From Massilia sp. Root351 (GTDB taxonomy: Bacteria; Pseudomonadota; Gammaproteobacteria; Burkholderiales; Burkholderiaceae_D): a stretch of 64,000 nucleotides of DNA. Below are positions 51,642-60,530 of the stretch, piece by piece; the stretch's first letter is position 1; every line of letters starts with the position of its first letter. The notes below the pieces were generated by a model, which was not told the origin of the DNA, searched no databases, and was given only the letters and a program-made list of their open reading frames with translations. The position numbers and the translations under genes are program-made. The stretch spans positions 323,420 to 387,419 of the forward strand of contig NZ_LMDJ01000023.1 in NCBI RefSeq assembly GCF_001425045.1, given 5' to 3'.

Positions 51642-52476
51642 TCCGAACGCGATTCCGGACATGCGGGCGGTGGTGGGCAGCCACGACATCGTCTTCATCA
51701 CCCTCGACACCTTGCGCTACGACGTGGCGCAGCAGCTGTTCCTGGACGGCGAGCTGCCGGTGCTGGGGCCGCACCTTCCGCCCGGCGGTTGGGAGCGGCG
51801 CCACAGCCCGGCCAGTTTCACCTACGCCGCGCACCATGCTTTCTTTGCCGGCTTCCTGCCGACGCCGGCCGCGCCGGGCCGCCACGCGCGCCTGTTCGCC
51901 ACCGCCTTTCGCGGCAGCGAGACCACGTCGGCGCACACCTGCGTGTTCCAGGAGGAGAGCATCGTCGCCGGGCTGTCCGCGCGCGGCTATCGCACCATTT
52001 GCGTAGGCGGCGTGGGTTTTTTCAACAAGCTCACGGCGTTGGGGCGGGTATTGCCGGCCATGTTCGACGAGAGCCACTGGTCGCCCGCGATGGGTGTCGG
52101 CCAGCGGCGCTCGGCCGAACGCCAGGTGGCCCTGGCGCTGCAGCGGCTGCAGGAAATCCGCCGGGCCGGCGGCCAGCGCGTCTTTCTGTTCATTAACGTG
52201 GCGGCGATCCATGCGCCCAACCGGGTGCACCTGCCCGGCAGCGCCGCCGATACTGTTGAAAGCCACGCGGCCGCGCTGCGCCATGTGGACGCCGCGCTGG
52301 CGCCGCTGCTGGCCGGCTGCGCGGCGCCCGGGCCGGCCTTTGTCATCCTGTGTTCCGACCACGGCAGCGCCTATGGCGAGGATGGCTACCAGGGCCACCG
52401 CGTGGCGCATGAAACGGTCTGGACCGTCCCCTACGCGCATTTCTTCATCGAACAACAAGGAGCGAGCCCACCGTGA
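51631..52476 (+). CDS. STM4013/SEN3800 family sulfatase/phosphatase-fold hydrolase
   Basis: The 281-residue protein has the alkaline-phosphatase-superfamily metal motifs. VFITLDTLRYD comes near residue 20, a nucleophile region follows as SPASFTYAAHHAFFAGFLP, and the metal-binding ILCSDHGSAYGEDGYQGHRV lies near the C terminus. The classical sulfatase CxPSR is absent, so a Ser/Thr nucleophile (phosphatase or phosphoesterase chemistry) is more likely. No signal peptide is present, so it works in the cytoplasm, unlike most sulfatases. It overlaps the ATP-grasp gene by 11 bp and the next radical SAM gene by 4 bp. Confidence 0.83.
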   Translation: MKPDPNAIPDMRAVVGSHDIVFITLDTLRYDVAQQLFLDGELPVLGPHLPPGGWERRHSPASFTYAAHHAFFAGFLPTPAAPGRHARLFATAFRGSETTSAHTCVFQEESIVAGLSARGYRTICVGGVGFFNKLTALGRVLPAMFDESHWSPAMGVGQRRSAERQVALALQRLQEIRRAGGQRVFLFINVAAIHAPNRVHLPGSAADTVESHAAALRHVDAALAPLLAGCAAPGPAFVILCSDHGSAYGEDGYQGHRVAHETVWTVPYAHFFIEQQGASPP

Positions 52477-53852
52477 ACCAATCCGATGCCCCGGGCACAC
52501 TGGCACAGCGCCTGCGCCTGACCCCTTACCAGGCGTATTCCTATTCCTACCCGCACAAGGCGGCTTACCGCGCCTTGCCGCAGCCGGAATCGCTGGAGCG
52601 GCTGTGGGCCGAGCAGGACCGCTCGGCCCTGTTCGCCTATATCCACGTGCCGTTCTGCGAAATGCGCTGCGGCTTCTGCAACCTGTTCGCCATGGCGCGT
52701 CCGCAGCCCGAGATGGTGGACCGCTATGTGGCCCAGGTGCTGCGGCAGATGCGGGTGCTGGACCGCGTGCTGGGCGAGCGCCGCTTCGCCCGTTTCGCCA
52801 TTGGCGGCGGCACCCCGACCTACCTGAGCGCGGCGCAGCTGCAAACGCTGCTGGACGGCGCGCGCGACATCCTCGGCATCGACCTGCACGCCACGCCGGC
52901 CGGTATTGAAGCGTCGCCGGAAACCGTCACGCCGGCGCGGCTGGCCGTGTGCCGCAGCATGGGGGTGGACCGGGTAAGCCTGGGCATCCAGAGTTTCGCC
53001 GCCGGAGAAATGCGCGCGCTGGCCCGTCCGCAACAGAACAGTGTGGTGCAGCAGGCCATCGCGCGCATCCGCGCTGCCGGTTTCCCCACCCTGAACCTGG
53101 ACCTGATCTACGGCATCGCAGGACAGAGCGTCGCCAGCCTGCTGGCGTCGATCGACAGCGCGTTGGCATTCGCGCCGGAAGAGCTGTACTTGTATCCGCT
53201 GTACGTGCGGCCGCATACCGGCCTGGGCAAGCTGGCCAGCCGCAAAGGCGTCACCTCGTTCGACCCGGTGATGCTGGCGCAAGCCGGCGACAGCCGCCTC
53301 GACCTGTACCAGGCGGCGCGCGACCATTTGCTGGCGCACGGCTACCAGCAGGTGTCGATGCGCATGTTCCGCGCTCCCCATGCGCCCGCGCAGGACGGCC
53401 CGTCCTACTGCTGCCAGAACGACGGCATGGTTGGCATGGGGGCGGGGGCACGCGCCTATACGCAGCGGCTGCACTATTCAACGGACTACGCGGTGGGCCG
53501 CAGCGGCACCGCCGATATCATCGAAGCCTACCTGGCGCTCGGCGAGGACGGCTTCGCCCAGGCGCATCACGGCTTTGCGCTGGGGCCGGAGGAGCAGCGC
53601 AGGCGCTACGTGATCCAGTCGCTGCTGACGGAGCCCGGGCTCGACCGGGCCGCCTACCGCGCGCGCTTCGGCAGCGACTGCCTGCGGGACCTGCCCCAGC
53701 TGCTGGAGCTCGACCAGCTGGGCCTGCTTGAGGGCGAATCGGACCTGATGCGCCTGAACCAGCGCGGCTATGCCTACGCCGATACGATAGGGCCGTGGCT
53801 GGCCTCGGACGCTGTGCGCGCGCTGATGGCCGAGGGCGGACCTGCATGCTAG
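52473..53852 (+). CDS. STM4012 family radical SAM protein (HemN/HemW-like)
   Basis: The 459-residue protein has the radical SAM cluster C62-x3-C66-x2-C69 (PFCEMRCGFCNL), GGGTPTYL and the HemN-like C-terminal domain. It resembles HemW/coproporphyrinogen dehydrogenase but has its own family traits such as YSYPHKAAYRALPQPESLE at the N terminus and SYCCQNDGMVGMGAGARAY. It starts at a GTG overlapping the hydrolase stop (GTGA). HemN-like enzymes can use SAM for radical chemistry or methylation. The substrate here is unknown and probably not a porphyrin. Confidence 0.88.
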   Translation: MNQSDAPGTLAQRLRLTPYQAYSYSYPHKAAYRALPQPESLERLWAEQDRSALFAYIHVPFCEMRCGFCNLFAMARPQPEMVDRYVAQVLRQMRVLDRVLGERRFARFAIGGGTPTYLSAAQLQTLLDGARDILGIDLHATPAGIEASPETVTPARLAVCRSMGVDRVSLGIQSFAAGEMRALARPQQNSVVQQAIARIRAAGFPTLNLDLIYGIAGQSVASLLASIDSALAFAPEELYLYPLYVRPHTGLGKLASRKGVTSFDPVMLAQAGDSRLDLYQAARDHLLAHGYQQVSMRMFRAPHAPAQDGPSYCCQNDGMVGMGAGARAYTQRLHYSTDYAVGRSGTADIIEAYLALGEDGFAQAHHGFALGPEEQRRRYVIQSLLTEPGLDRAAYRARFGSDCLRDLPQLLELDQLGLLEGESDLMRLNQRGYAYADTIGPWLASDAVRALMAEGGPAC

Positions 53853-54766
53853 CCGGGCCGCAGGCGCTGGCGATGGCGCCGGCCGCCGCGCTGGCGGCAG
53901 GGCAGGGGCTGACCCTGCTGTACCGGGGCACGTTGGAAAGCTGCAACTACACCTGCGGCTACTGTCCGTTCGCCAAGCGCGTCGACAGCCGGGCCAGGCT
54001 GGCGCGCGACGCGGCCGAGGTGGCCCGCTTCACCGCCTGGGCGGCGCAGCGGCAGGACCCGCTCAACGTGCTGTTTACCCCCTGGGGCGAAGCGCTGGTG
54101 CGGCGCCATTACCGGACCGCAATCCAGGCGCTGTCGCTCATGCCGCACGTCGGCCAGGTGGCGCTGCAGACCAATCTGTCGGGTCCGCTCGCCTGGCTGC
54201 AGGATGCGGACCGCAACAAGATCGGCCTGTGGTGCACCTACCATCCGGACCAGACCAGCCTGGAACGCTTCCTGGAGCGCTGCGGCCGCCTGGAGCGGCT
54301 GGGTGCGCGCTTTTCGGTCGGCGTGGTGGCCATGCGCGAGCATTTCGGCGCCATCCGCGCGCTGCGCGCGGCGCTGCCGGCCCGGCACTACATCTGGCTC
54401 AACGCCTACGACCGGCGCGGCCCGGGCTACTACCGCGAGGAAGACCTGGCGTGGCTCGACGCGCTGGATCCGTGGTTTGCCTACAGCCGCAGGCCGGCGC
54501 CGTCGCGCGGCAAGCCATGCCGGGCGGGCGCCGACGTGCTGTCGGTGGATGGGGATGGGGAGTTGCGGCGCTGCCACTTCCTGCCTGAGCGGCTGGGAAA
54601 CCTCTATACGGACCCGCTGGAACAGCTGCTGCAGCAGCGCTCCTGCCCGCGCCACAAGTGCGACTGCTACATCGGCTATGCGCACCGCGAGGACTTGCCG
54701 TTCTATTCGGACTTCGGCAGCGGCGTGCTGGCGCGCATCCCCGTGCGGCCGGGCGGCGCCGGCTGA
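53846..54766 (+). CDS. STM4011 family radical SAM protein
   Basis: The 306-residue protein has C33-x3-C37-x2-C40 (CNYTCGYCPF) for the radical SAM cluster. A cysteine-rich C terminus follows (KPCRAGADVL, LRRCHFLPE, SCPRHKCDCYIGYAH) that looks like a short SPASM/auxiliary-cluster region. Such a C terminus is typical of enzymes acting on peptides or proteins. It overlaps the STM4012 gene by 7 bp and ends the cassette. The ATG at 53846 is used; a later ATG at 53873 is also possible. Confidence 0.87.
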   Translation: MLAGPQALAMAPAAALAAGQGLTLLYRGTLESCNYTCGYCPFAKRVDSRARLARDAAEVARFTAWAAQRQDPLNVLFTPWGEALVRRHYRTAIQALSLMPHVGQVALQTNLSGPLAWLQDADRNKIGLWCTYHPDQTSLERFLERCGRLERLGARFSVGVVAMREHFGAIRALRAALPARHYIWLNAYDRRGPGYYREEDLAWLDALDPWFAYSRRPAPSRGKPCRAGADVLSVDGDGELRRCHFLPERLGNLYTDPLEQLLQQRSCPRHKCDCYIGYAHREDLPFYSDFGSGVLARIPVRPGGAG

Positions 54767-54921
54767 GGGGCCAGAAGCGCAGGCGCACGGGGCGGCGCGC
54801 CGTTCGGCCCCGCTTTTCTGCCTTTTGTCGGTCCAGCGTGCAGCCGGTCGCATCGCGGCTGGCAGGGCCGCCGCTTCGGTTACATTAACGTTGTCCGTAA
54901 CGTACCGTCCTGGAGCGCATC

Positions 54922-55122
54922 ATGCTGAGTTTTATGTTGTGGCTGGTTCTGCTGTTCTTGTGCTGGCCGCTGGCCCTGCTGGCTTTGCTGCTCTACCCGC
55001 TGGTGTGGCTGGTGCTGCTGCCGTTCCGGCTGATCGGCGTCGGCGCGGAAGCCGTGTTCGAGCTGCTGCGCGCCATCGTCATGCTGCCGGCCCGCGTGCT
55101 GCGCGGTTCGCCCGGCCGTTAA
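54922..55122 (+). CDS. Small hydrophobic membrane protein
   Basis: This 66-residue protein is almost entirely hydrophobic in its first 38 residues (two tight helices, FMLWLVLLFLCWPLALLALL and LVWLVLLPFRLIG) with a short basic tail (RVLRGSPGR). A GGAG ribosome site lies eight bases before the ATG. It has no recognisable family. Its stop overlaps that of the convergent pldA by 4 bp (TTAA). It lies 155 bp after the radical SAM cassette and is not clearly part of it. Confidence 0.75.
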   Translation: MLSFMLWLVLLFLCWPLALLALLLYPLVWLVLLPFRLIGVGAEAVFELLRAIVMLPARVLRGSPGR

Positions 55123-56261
55123 AACTCCACCAGCACGCCTGCGCCCACCGACATCTGGGCGTAGTTGTAGTCGATCAGGCTCTGGCCGTAGCCGGTGCTG
55201 CCTTGCAGATAACCCTTCAGATTGTCCCGCAGCGGGAAATTCCAGCCCAGCTGCAGGAAGCCGTGCTTGGTGCTCAGGTTGCGGCGCGCCAGCAGTGAGT
55301 ACTCGTGGCCGGCGTTGCGGTAGGCCAGGCGCAAGTCGCCCCGGCCCATGTAGTCGCTGATGTCGATGTTGTCGTTGTCCGATTTGGCGTTGTCCAGCCT
55401 GCGCCAGTAGCGCAGCGAGCCGCTGAAGTGCTTGCCCCATTCGCCGCCCACCTCGGCATAGAGCCGGTTCCAGCTGCGCGACAGCGTGGAAGTCTGGCCG
55501 TTGGACTGGTGCACCAGGCCGAAATTCACATAGCGTAACCGCGCCTCGCCGATGCCGGCGGTCAGCGGCGCCACCGCCATCAGCTCGGGCTGGTAGTTGG
55601 TTTCGCGGAACGGGCTGGAGGCGGAACGGTTGTAGGCCTGCCAAAAGCTCTGCTGGGTGTAGGCGAACCACAGGTCGAATGGGCTGTTGGCGATGCCTTC
55701 CATCATCTTCATCTTGAAACTAAGCTGGTAGCTCAACTCCACGTGCTGGCTTTTCAGTCCGGCCGGCGTGAAATCCTTGAACGGGCCGTCATTGGTGCCA
55801 TTGCTGTAGTTGGCCAGCAGCAGGTAGGTATCGCGGTGCGGGCTGAACGAGAACACGCCGCGCTTGGACGGCCTATCCAGCTCCCAGCGCTGCACCATGC
55901 GCGACAGTTCCCGTTCCGGCTCGGCGCCGTTCACCGCATCCATGGCGGTGGGCGCGGCTTCGGCCTTGGCAGCCGCCACCGCCGGGGCGATCACGGCAGC
56001 CGTTTCCGTGGCTGGCGCCGCGTGGGTGCCCGGGGCGGCGCCGGCGGGCGCCGGCGTCGAAGCCAGCGGCCCTTTTTTGGCCAGCGCGTCGTAGCAGGCC
56101 AGGCGGGCGCTCGGGTCGCCCAGCGTGGAACAGCGCTGCAGCAGGACTTCGACTTCGGCAGCGTCCTGGGCGCAGGCGGGTAGCGGCGCGATGGCGCTTA
56201 GCGCCGCAGTGGCGATCAGGGACTGGATGGTGTGCTGCGATCGGGTCTGGTTGGTCTTCAT
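55119..56261 (-). CDS. pldA: Outer-membrane phospholipase A1
   Basis: PldA hydrolyses phospholipids that reach the outer leaflet of the outer membrane. The 380-residue protein has a signal peptide, an Ala/Pro-rich linker (about 65-105), and a 12-strand barrel carrying the catalytic triad H251-x-S253 and N265 in VHQSNGQTSTLSRSWNR, spaced exactly as H142/S144/N156 in Escherichia coli. It ends in a terminal Phe as barrel proteins do. The N-terminal extension with two cysteines (LQRCSTLGDPSARLACYDAL) is typical of betaproteobacterial forms. Divergent from fusA. Confidence 0.93.
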   Translation of the reverse strand: MKTNQTRSQHTIQSLIATAALSAIAPLPACAQDAAEVEVLLQRCSTLGDPSARLACYDALAKKGPLASTPAPAGAAPGTHAAPATETAAVIAPAVAAAKAEAAPTAMDAVNGAEPERELSRMVQRWELDRPSKRGVFSFSPHRDTYLLLANYSNGTNDGPFKDFTPAGLKSQHVELSYQLSFKMKMMEGIANSPFDLWFAYTQQSFWQAYNRSASSPFRETNYQPELMAVAPLTAGIGEARLRYVNFGLVHQSNGQTSTLSRSWNRLYAEVGGEWGKHFSGSLRYWRRLDNAKSDNDNIDISDYMGRGDLRLAYRNAGHEYSLLARRNLSTKHGFLQLGWNFPLRDNLKGYLQGSTGYGQSLIDYNYAQMSVGAGVLVEF

Positions 56262-56468
56262 GGGATGACGAAAAGTATGCGTTGGCAGGCAGTCTATATT
56301 GATTATTGGCAAATGCGGCGCACTACAGGCGAATATCGCCGGTGCATACCCCTCTTTTGGGTGGGCTTGAATTCTGTCAAGCACGCCATACTTCAGTGAT
56401 CCTGAGTTGCCATTACTGTTAGAATCAACGACGACCCACTGCCGGGCCCTCGTTCCAAGGAGATTGTG

Positions 56469-58583
56469 ATGACCCGCAAGACACCTATCGAGCGTTACCG
56501 CAATATCGGCATCAGCGCTCACATCGATGCCGGAAAAACCACCACCACCGAGCGCATCCTGTTTTACACCGGCGTCAATCACAAGATCGGCGAGGTGCAC
56601 AACGGCGCGGCCACCATGGACTGGATGGAGCAGGAGCAAGAGCGCGGCATTACCATCACGTCGGCCGCCACCACGGCCTTCTGGAAAGGCATGGCCGGCA
56701 ACTTCCCCGAGCACCGCATCAACATCATCGACACGCCCGGCCACGTCGACTTCACCATCGAGGTGGAGCGCTCCATGCGCGTGCTGGACGGGGCAGTCAT
56801 GGTGTACGACTCGGTGGGCGGGGTGCAGCCGCAGTCCGAGACCGTCTGGCGCCAGGCCAACAAGTACAAGGTGCCGCGCATCGCTTTCATCAACAAGATG
56901 GACCGCGTGGGCGCGGACTTCTTCCGCGTGCAGCAGCAGATCAAGGACCGGCTGAAAGGCACCGCCGTGCCGATCCAGATTCCGCTGGGCGCCGAGGACA
57001 ATTTCCACGGCGTGGTGGACCTGGTGAAAATGCGCGCCATTAACTGGGACGACGCCAGCCTGGGCGTGAAATTCACCTATGAGGAAATCCCCGCCGACTT
57101 GAAAGAGCTGGCGCAGAAGTGGCACGACCACATGGTGGAAGCGGCCGCCGAGGGTTCGCCCGAACTGCTGGACAAATACCTGAATGGCGAAGCCTTGAGC
57201 GAGGCCGAGATCAAGCAGGGCCTGCGCGCGCGCACCATCCGCAACGAGATCGTGCCCATGCTGGCCGGCAGCGCGTTCAAGAACCGGGGCGTGCAAGCCA
57301 TGCTGGACGCTGTGATCGAGTACCTGCCTTCGCCGGTCGACGTGCCCGCCATCAACGGCCACGACGAGCAGGACAACCCGATCGAGCGCCATCCGACGGA
57401 CGACGAGCCGTTCTCGGCGCTCGCCTTCAAGATCATGACCGACCCCTTTGTGGGCCAGCTGACCTTCTTCCGCGTCTATTCCGGCGTGGTCAATTCGGGC
57501 GACACGGTGTACAACCCTACCAAGAGCCAGAGGGAGCGCCTGGGCCGCATCCTGCAGATGCACGCCAACGAGCGCAAGGAGATCAAGGAGGTCTACGCCG
57601 GCGACATCGCGGCGGCGGTGGGCCTGAAGGCCGTCACCACCGGCGATACGCTGAGCAATCCGGACCACGTGATCGTGCTGGAGAAGATGATTTTCCCCGA
57701 GCCCGTGATTTCGCAGGCGGTGGAACCGAAGACCAAGGCCGACCAGGAAAAGATGGGCATCGCCTTGAACCGCCTGGCGCAGGAAGACCCGTCGTTCAAG
57801 GTGCACACAGACCAGGAATCGGGCCAGACCATCATGTCCGGCATGGGCGAGCTGCACCTGGAGATCCTGGTGGACCGCATGCGGCGCGAGTTCGGCGTGG
57901 AGGCGACCGTGGGCAAGCCGCAGGTGGCGTACCGCGAAACCATCACCAAGACCGCCAGCGACGTGGAAGGCAAGTTCGTCAAACAGTCCGGCGGGCGCGG
58001 CCAATATGGCCACGCGGTGCTGACGGTGGAGCCGGCAGCGCCGGGCAAGGGCTATGAGTTCGTCGACGCCATCAAGGGCGGTGTGATACCGCGCGAATTC
58101 ATCCCGGCGGTGGACAAGGGCATCCAGGAGACCTTGCAGACCGGCGTGCTGGCGGGCTATCCGGTGGTGGACGTGAAAGTGACGCTCACTTTCGGCTCCT
58201 ACCACGACGTGGACTCGAACGAGAACGCATTCCGCATGGCCGGCTCGATGGCCTTCAAGGAGGGCATGCGGCGCGCTTCGCCGGTGCTGCTGGAGCCGAT
58301 GATGCACGTGGAGGTGGAGACGCCGGAAGAGTTCATGGGCAACGCCATGGGCGACCTGACGGCGCGGCGCGGCATGGTGCAGGGCATGGACGAGATCCCG
58401 GGCGGCGGCGGCAAGATCATCCGCGCGCTGGTGCCGCTGGCCGAGATGTTCGGCTACTCCACTACCTTGCGTTCGCTGACGCAGGGCAGGGCGACCTACA
58501 CCATGGAGTTCAAGCATTATGCCGAGGTGCCGAAGCACATCCTCGACCAGATTGCGGTGTCGTCGAAGGGCCGGGGGCACTAA
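56469..58583 (+). CDS. fusA: Elongation factor G (not in a str operon)
   Basis: The 704-residue GTPase has all EF-G features: SAHIDAGKTTTTERIL (G1), DTPGHVDFTIEVERSMRVLD (G3), NKMDR (G4), and domains II-V to the C terminus. EF-G drives ribosomal translocation. The ATG at 56469 follows AAGGAG by six bases; an in-frame GTG just upstream is less well placed. It is flanked by pldA and an EAL gene and not by rpsL-rpsG-tuf, so it is probably the second EF-G copy found in several Betaproteobacteria. Its stop overlaps that of the EAL gene by 4 bp. Confidence 0.95.
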   Translation: MTRKTPIERYRNIGISAHIDAGKTTTTERILFYTGVNHKIGEVHNGAATMDWMEQEQERGITITSAATTAFWKGMAGNFPEHRINIIDTPGHVDFTIEVERSMRVLDGAVMVYDSVGGVQPQSETVWRQANKYKVPRIAFINKMDRVGADFFRVQQQIKDRLKGTAVPIQIPLGAEDNFHGVVDLVKMRAINWDDASLGVKFTYEEIPADLKELAQKWHDHMVEAAAEGSPELLDKYLNGEALSEAEIKQGLRARTIRNEIVPMLAGSAFKNRGVQAMLDAVIEYLPSPVDVPAINGHDEQDNPIERHPTDDEPFSALAFKIMTDPFVGQLTFFRVYSGVVNSGDTVYNPTKSQRERLGRILQMHANERKEIKEVYAGDIAAAVGLKAVTTGDTLSNPDHVIVLEKMIFPEPVISQAVEPKTKADQEKMGIALNRLAQEDPSFKVHTDQESGQTIMSGMGELHLEILVDRMRREFGVEATVGKPQVAYRETITKTASDVEGKFVKQSGGRGQYGHAVLTVEPAAPGKGYEFVDAIKGGVIPREFIPAVDKGIQETLQTGVLAGYPVVDVKVTLTFGSYHDVDSNENAFRMAGSMAFKEGMRRASPVLLEPMMHVEVETPEEFMGNAMGDLTARRGMVQGMDEIPGGGGKIIRALVPLAEMFGYSTTLRSLTQGRATYTMEFKHYAEVPKHILDQIAVSSKGRGH

Positions 58584-60529
58584 CCGGCAGCGCGCAACCC
58601 GCCGCCTTCCGGGCGGCACAGCATGGCGGCGAAGTCCGCGGCGGGGACAGGTTTGCTATACAGATAGCCCTGTCCCTGCTCGCAGCGCAGCAGCCGCAGC
58701 AGCTTGGCTTCTTCCTCGGTTTCTATCCCCTCGGCCACCACCTTCAAGTCCAGGTTGTGCGCCAGCGACACGATGGTGCTGACCAGGCCCATATAGCCTG
58801 CGTCGTGCGCCATCTTCATCACGAACGAGCGGTCTACCTTGAGCACGTCCACCGGCAGCGTCACCAGGTAGGCCAGCGACGAGTAGCCGGTGCCGAAATC
58901 GTCGATGGCGATCGGCACGCCGTGGCTGCGGATGCGGGTCAGGATGTCCACCACCCGCGCATGGTCGGCCACCAGGCTGCTCTCGGTGATTTCGATCGAC
59001 AGCGGCTGCAGCTCGGCGCCGGCGGTCTGCAGCACCCGTTCGATATCGCCGATCAGCGTATCGCAGCGGAACTGCGCCGGCGCCACGTTGACGGCGATCT
59101 GCGGCGGCTTCAGGCCGGCGTCGTACCACGCGCGCCAATCGGCCATGGCCTGTTCCATCACTTGCCGTCCGGCCGCGATCACCAGTCCGCTGCGCTCCAG
59201 CACCGGCACGAATTCGGCCGGCGCCACAATGCCGCGCGTGGGATGGTTCCAGCGTATCAGCGCCTCCGCGCCGGACAGCCTGCCGGTCTTCATGTCGATC
59301 TTGGGCTGGTAGTAGTTGACGAACTCGCGCCGCACGATGGCGTCGCGCAGTTCGGACTCCAGGCTCAGCTCACGGGCCAGGGCCTGGTCGGCGTGCCGGT
59401 CGTAATAGCCGAAGCGTTCTTCCTTGAGGCGCGCGCCGGCCAGCGCATCCCAGGCTTTCACCAGCAGCGCGTCGGCCGAGGTGCCGTCCTCGGGCAGCGC
59501 CGCCGCGCCGGCATTGATGGTGCACCAGATGCGGTGCTCGTCCACGTGATAGGAGCCCTGCAGCAGCGGCACGATGGTGTCGCGCACGAAGGCCGAAGGC
59601 GTGCCCGCCTCGTCCGCAGGATAGAACAGCGCAAAGCGCCCGATGCCGATGTGCGACAGCAGCATGCGCGGCGCCACTTCCATGTTCAGGCGCTGCGCGA
59701 TGGCGCGCATCAGGCCGATGGCGGCGCTGTTGCCGTAGGCCGAACTGATTTCGTCAAAGCGGTTGATGTTAATCAGCAGCACGGTGCCGCGCTGCTCGGC
59801 GGCGGCCAGCACGGCGACCTGTTCTTCGAAGTGGGTACGGCTGGGCAGGCCGGTCAGGGGATTGGTGCGCGCCAGCCGGTACAGCTCCTGCGCGTTGACC
59901 AGGCGCTCCAGGCCGAAGCTCAGTTCGGAGCCGATCTCGCCGGCGCGCTCCAGGTAGAAGGCGTCGAACAGGTCGCTGTGCAGCGAATACAGCGACAGCA
60001 CGCCCCAGCGCCGGTTGTTGGCGAACAGCGGGATAGCCATGCAGGAGGCGATGCAGCGCCGCTGGCAGCCGGGGGTGAGCTGGTTGGAGAAACGCATTTC
60101 GCCCGCTTCCAGCGCCTCGAGCGCCAGTTCGGGCGTAAACCAGTCGGCGGCGTCCGTGGCCTCGCCGCTGTGCCATTCCCGTTCGGCGCCGTCGCGCTCC
60201 ACGGAGGTCAGCAGGCGCAGCTTGCCGGTGGTTTCGTCGCAATAGCTGACGTCGACGATCTGGATGCCGGGTTGTGCGGCGATGATGCGGCAGGCCCCGA
60301 GGCACAGGCTTTCCAGCGAGCGCGCGCGCGACACCACCGGGGTCAGGCGCGACAGCAGCACATAGAAGCTGTCGTGGCGCACCAGCTTTTCCTGCAGCTC
60401 GGCCTGCGTCAGCCGCAGCCGCTCGAGCGCCGCCAGCGCCGCCTGCTGGGCGCAGGGATCGGCCAGCGCGTCGCGCCTGATGTAGGCGGCCAGCCGGGTG
60501 GCGTCGTCCTGTGGTGCCGTGAGATCCAT
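58580..60529 (-). CDS. GAF-(degenerate GGDEF)-EAL c-di-GMP phosphodiesterase
   Basis: The 649-residue soluble protein has a GAF domain (about 45-205), a GGDEF-fold domain (about 225-390) and an EAL domain (about 395-640). The GGDEF motif is lost, reading GIGRF, so it cannot be a cyclase. The EAL domain is intact: E422-A-L, NVAPAQF, IEITESSL, DDFGTGYSS, LKVDRSF, AEGIETEEE and GQGYLYSKP. The GAF segment contains RCIASCMAIPLFANNRRWGV. It starts two bases before the beta-barrel gene's stop region and runs convergently into fusA with a 4-bp overlap. Likely a signal-controlled phosphodiesterase. Confidence 0.92.
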   Translation of the reverse strand: MDLTAPQDDATRLAAYIRRDALADPCAQQAALAALERLRLTQAELQEKLVRHDSFYVLLSRLTPVVSRARSLESLCLGACRIIAAQPGIQIVDVSYCDETTGKLRLLTSVERDGAEREWHSGEATDAADWFTPELALEALEAGEMRFSNQLTPGCQRRCIASCMAIPLFANNRRWGVLSLYSLHSDLFDAFYLERAGEIGSELSFGLERLVNAQELYRLARTNPLTGLPSRTHFEEQVAVLAAAEQRGTVLLININRFDEISSAYGNSAAIGLMRAIAQRLNMEVAPRMLLSHIGIGRFALFYPADEAGTPSAFVRDTIVPLLQGSYHVDEHRIWCTINAGAAALPEDGTSADALLVKAWDALAGARLKEERFGYYDRHADQALARELSLESELRDAIVRREFVNYYQPKIDMKTGRLSGAEALIRWNHPTRGIVAPAEFVPVLERSGLVIAAGRQVMEQAMADWRAWYDAGLKPPQIAVNVAPAQFRCDTLIGDIERVLQTAGAELQPLSIEITESSLVADHARVVDILTRIRSHGVPIAIDDFGTGYSSLAYLVTLPVDVLKVDRSFVMKMAHDAGYMGLVSTIVSLAHNLDLKVVAEGIETEEEAKLLRLLRCEQGQGYLYSKPVPAADFAAMLCRPEGGGLRAAG

Positions 60530-60530
60530 G

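Noticed and set aside
51631..52476. A true sulfatase
   Set aside because: The formylglycine motif CxPSR is absent and there is no signal peptide.
52473..53852. Annotation of the first radical SAM protein as HemW or coproporphyrinogen dehydrogenase
   Set aside because: It shares the HemN-like fold, but the N terminus, the SYCCQND segment and the five-gene context fit the STM4012 family.
56262..58619. An N-terminal extension of PldA through the fusA region
   Set aside because: The extension is antisense to fusA. The ATG at 56261 gives a signal peptide and the normal PldA layout.
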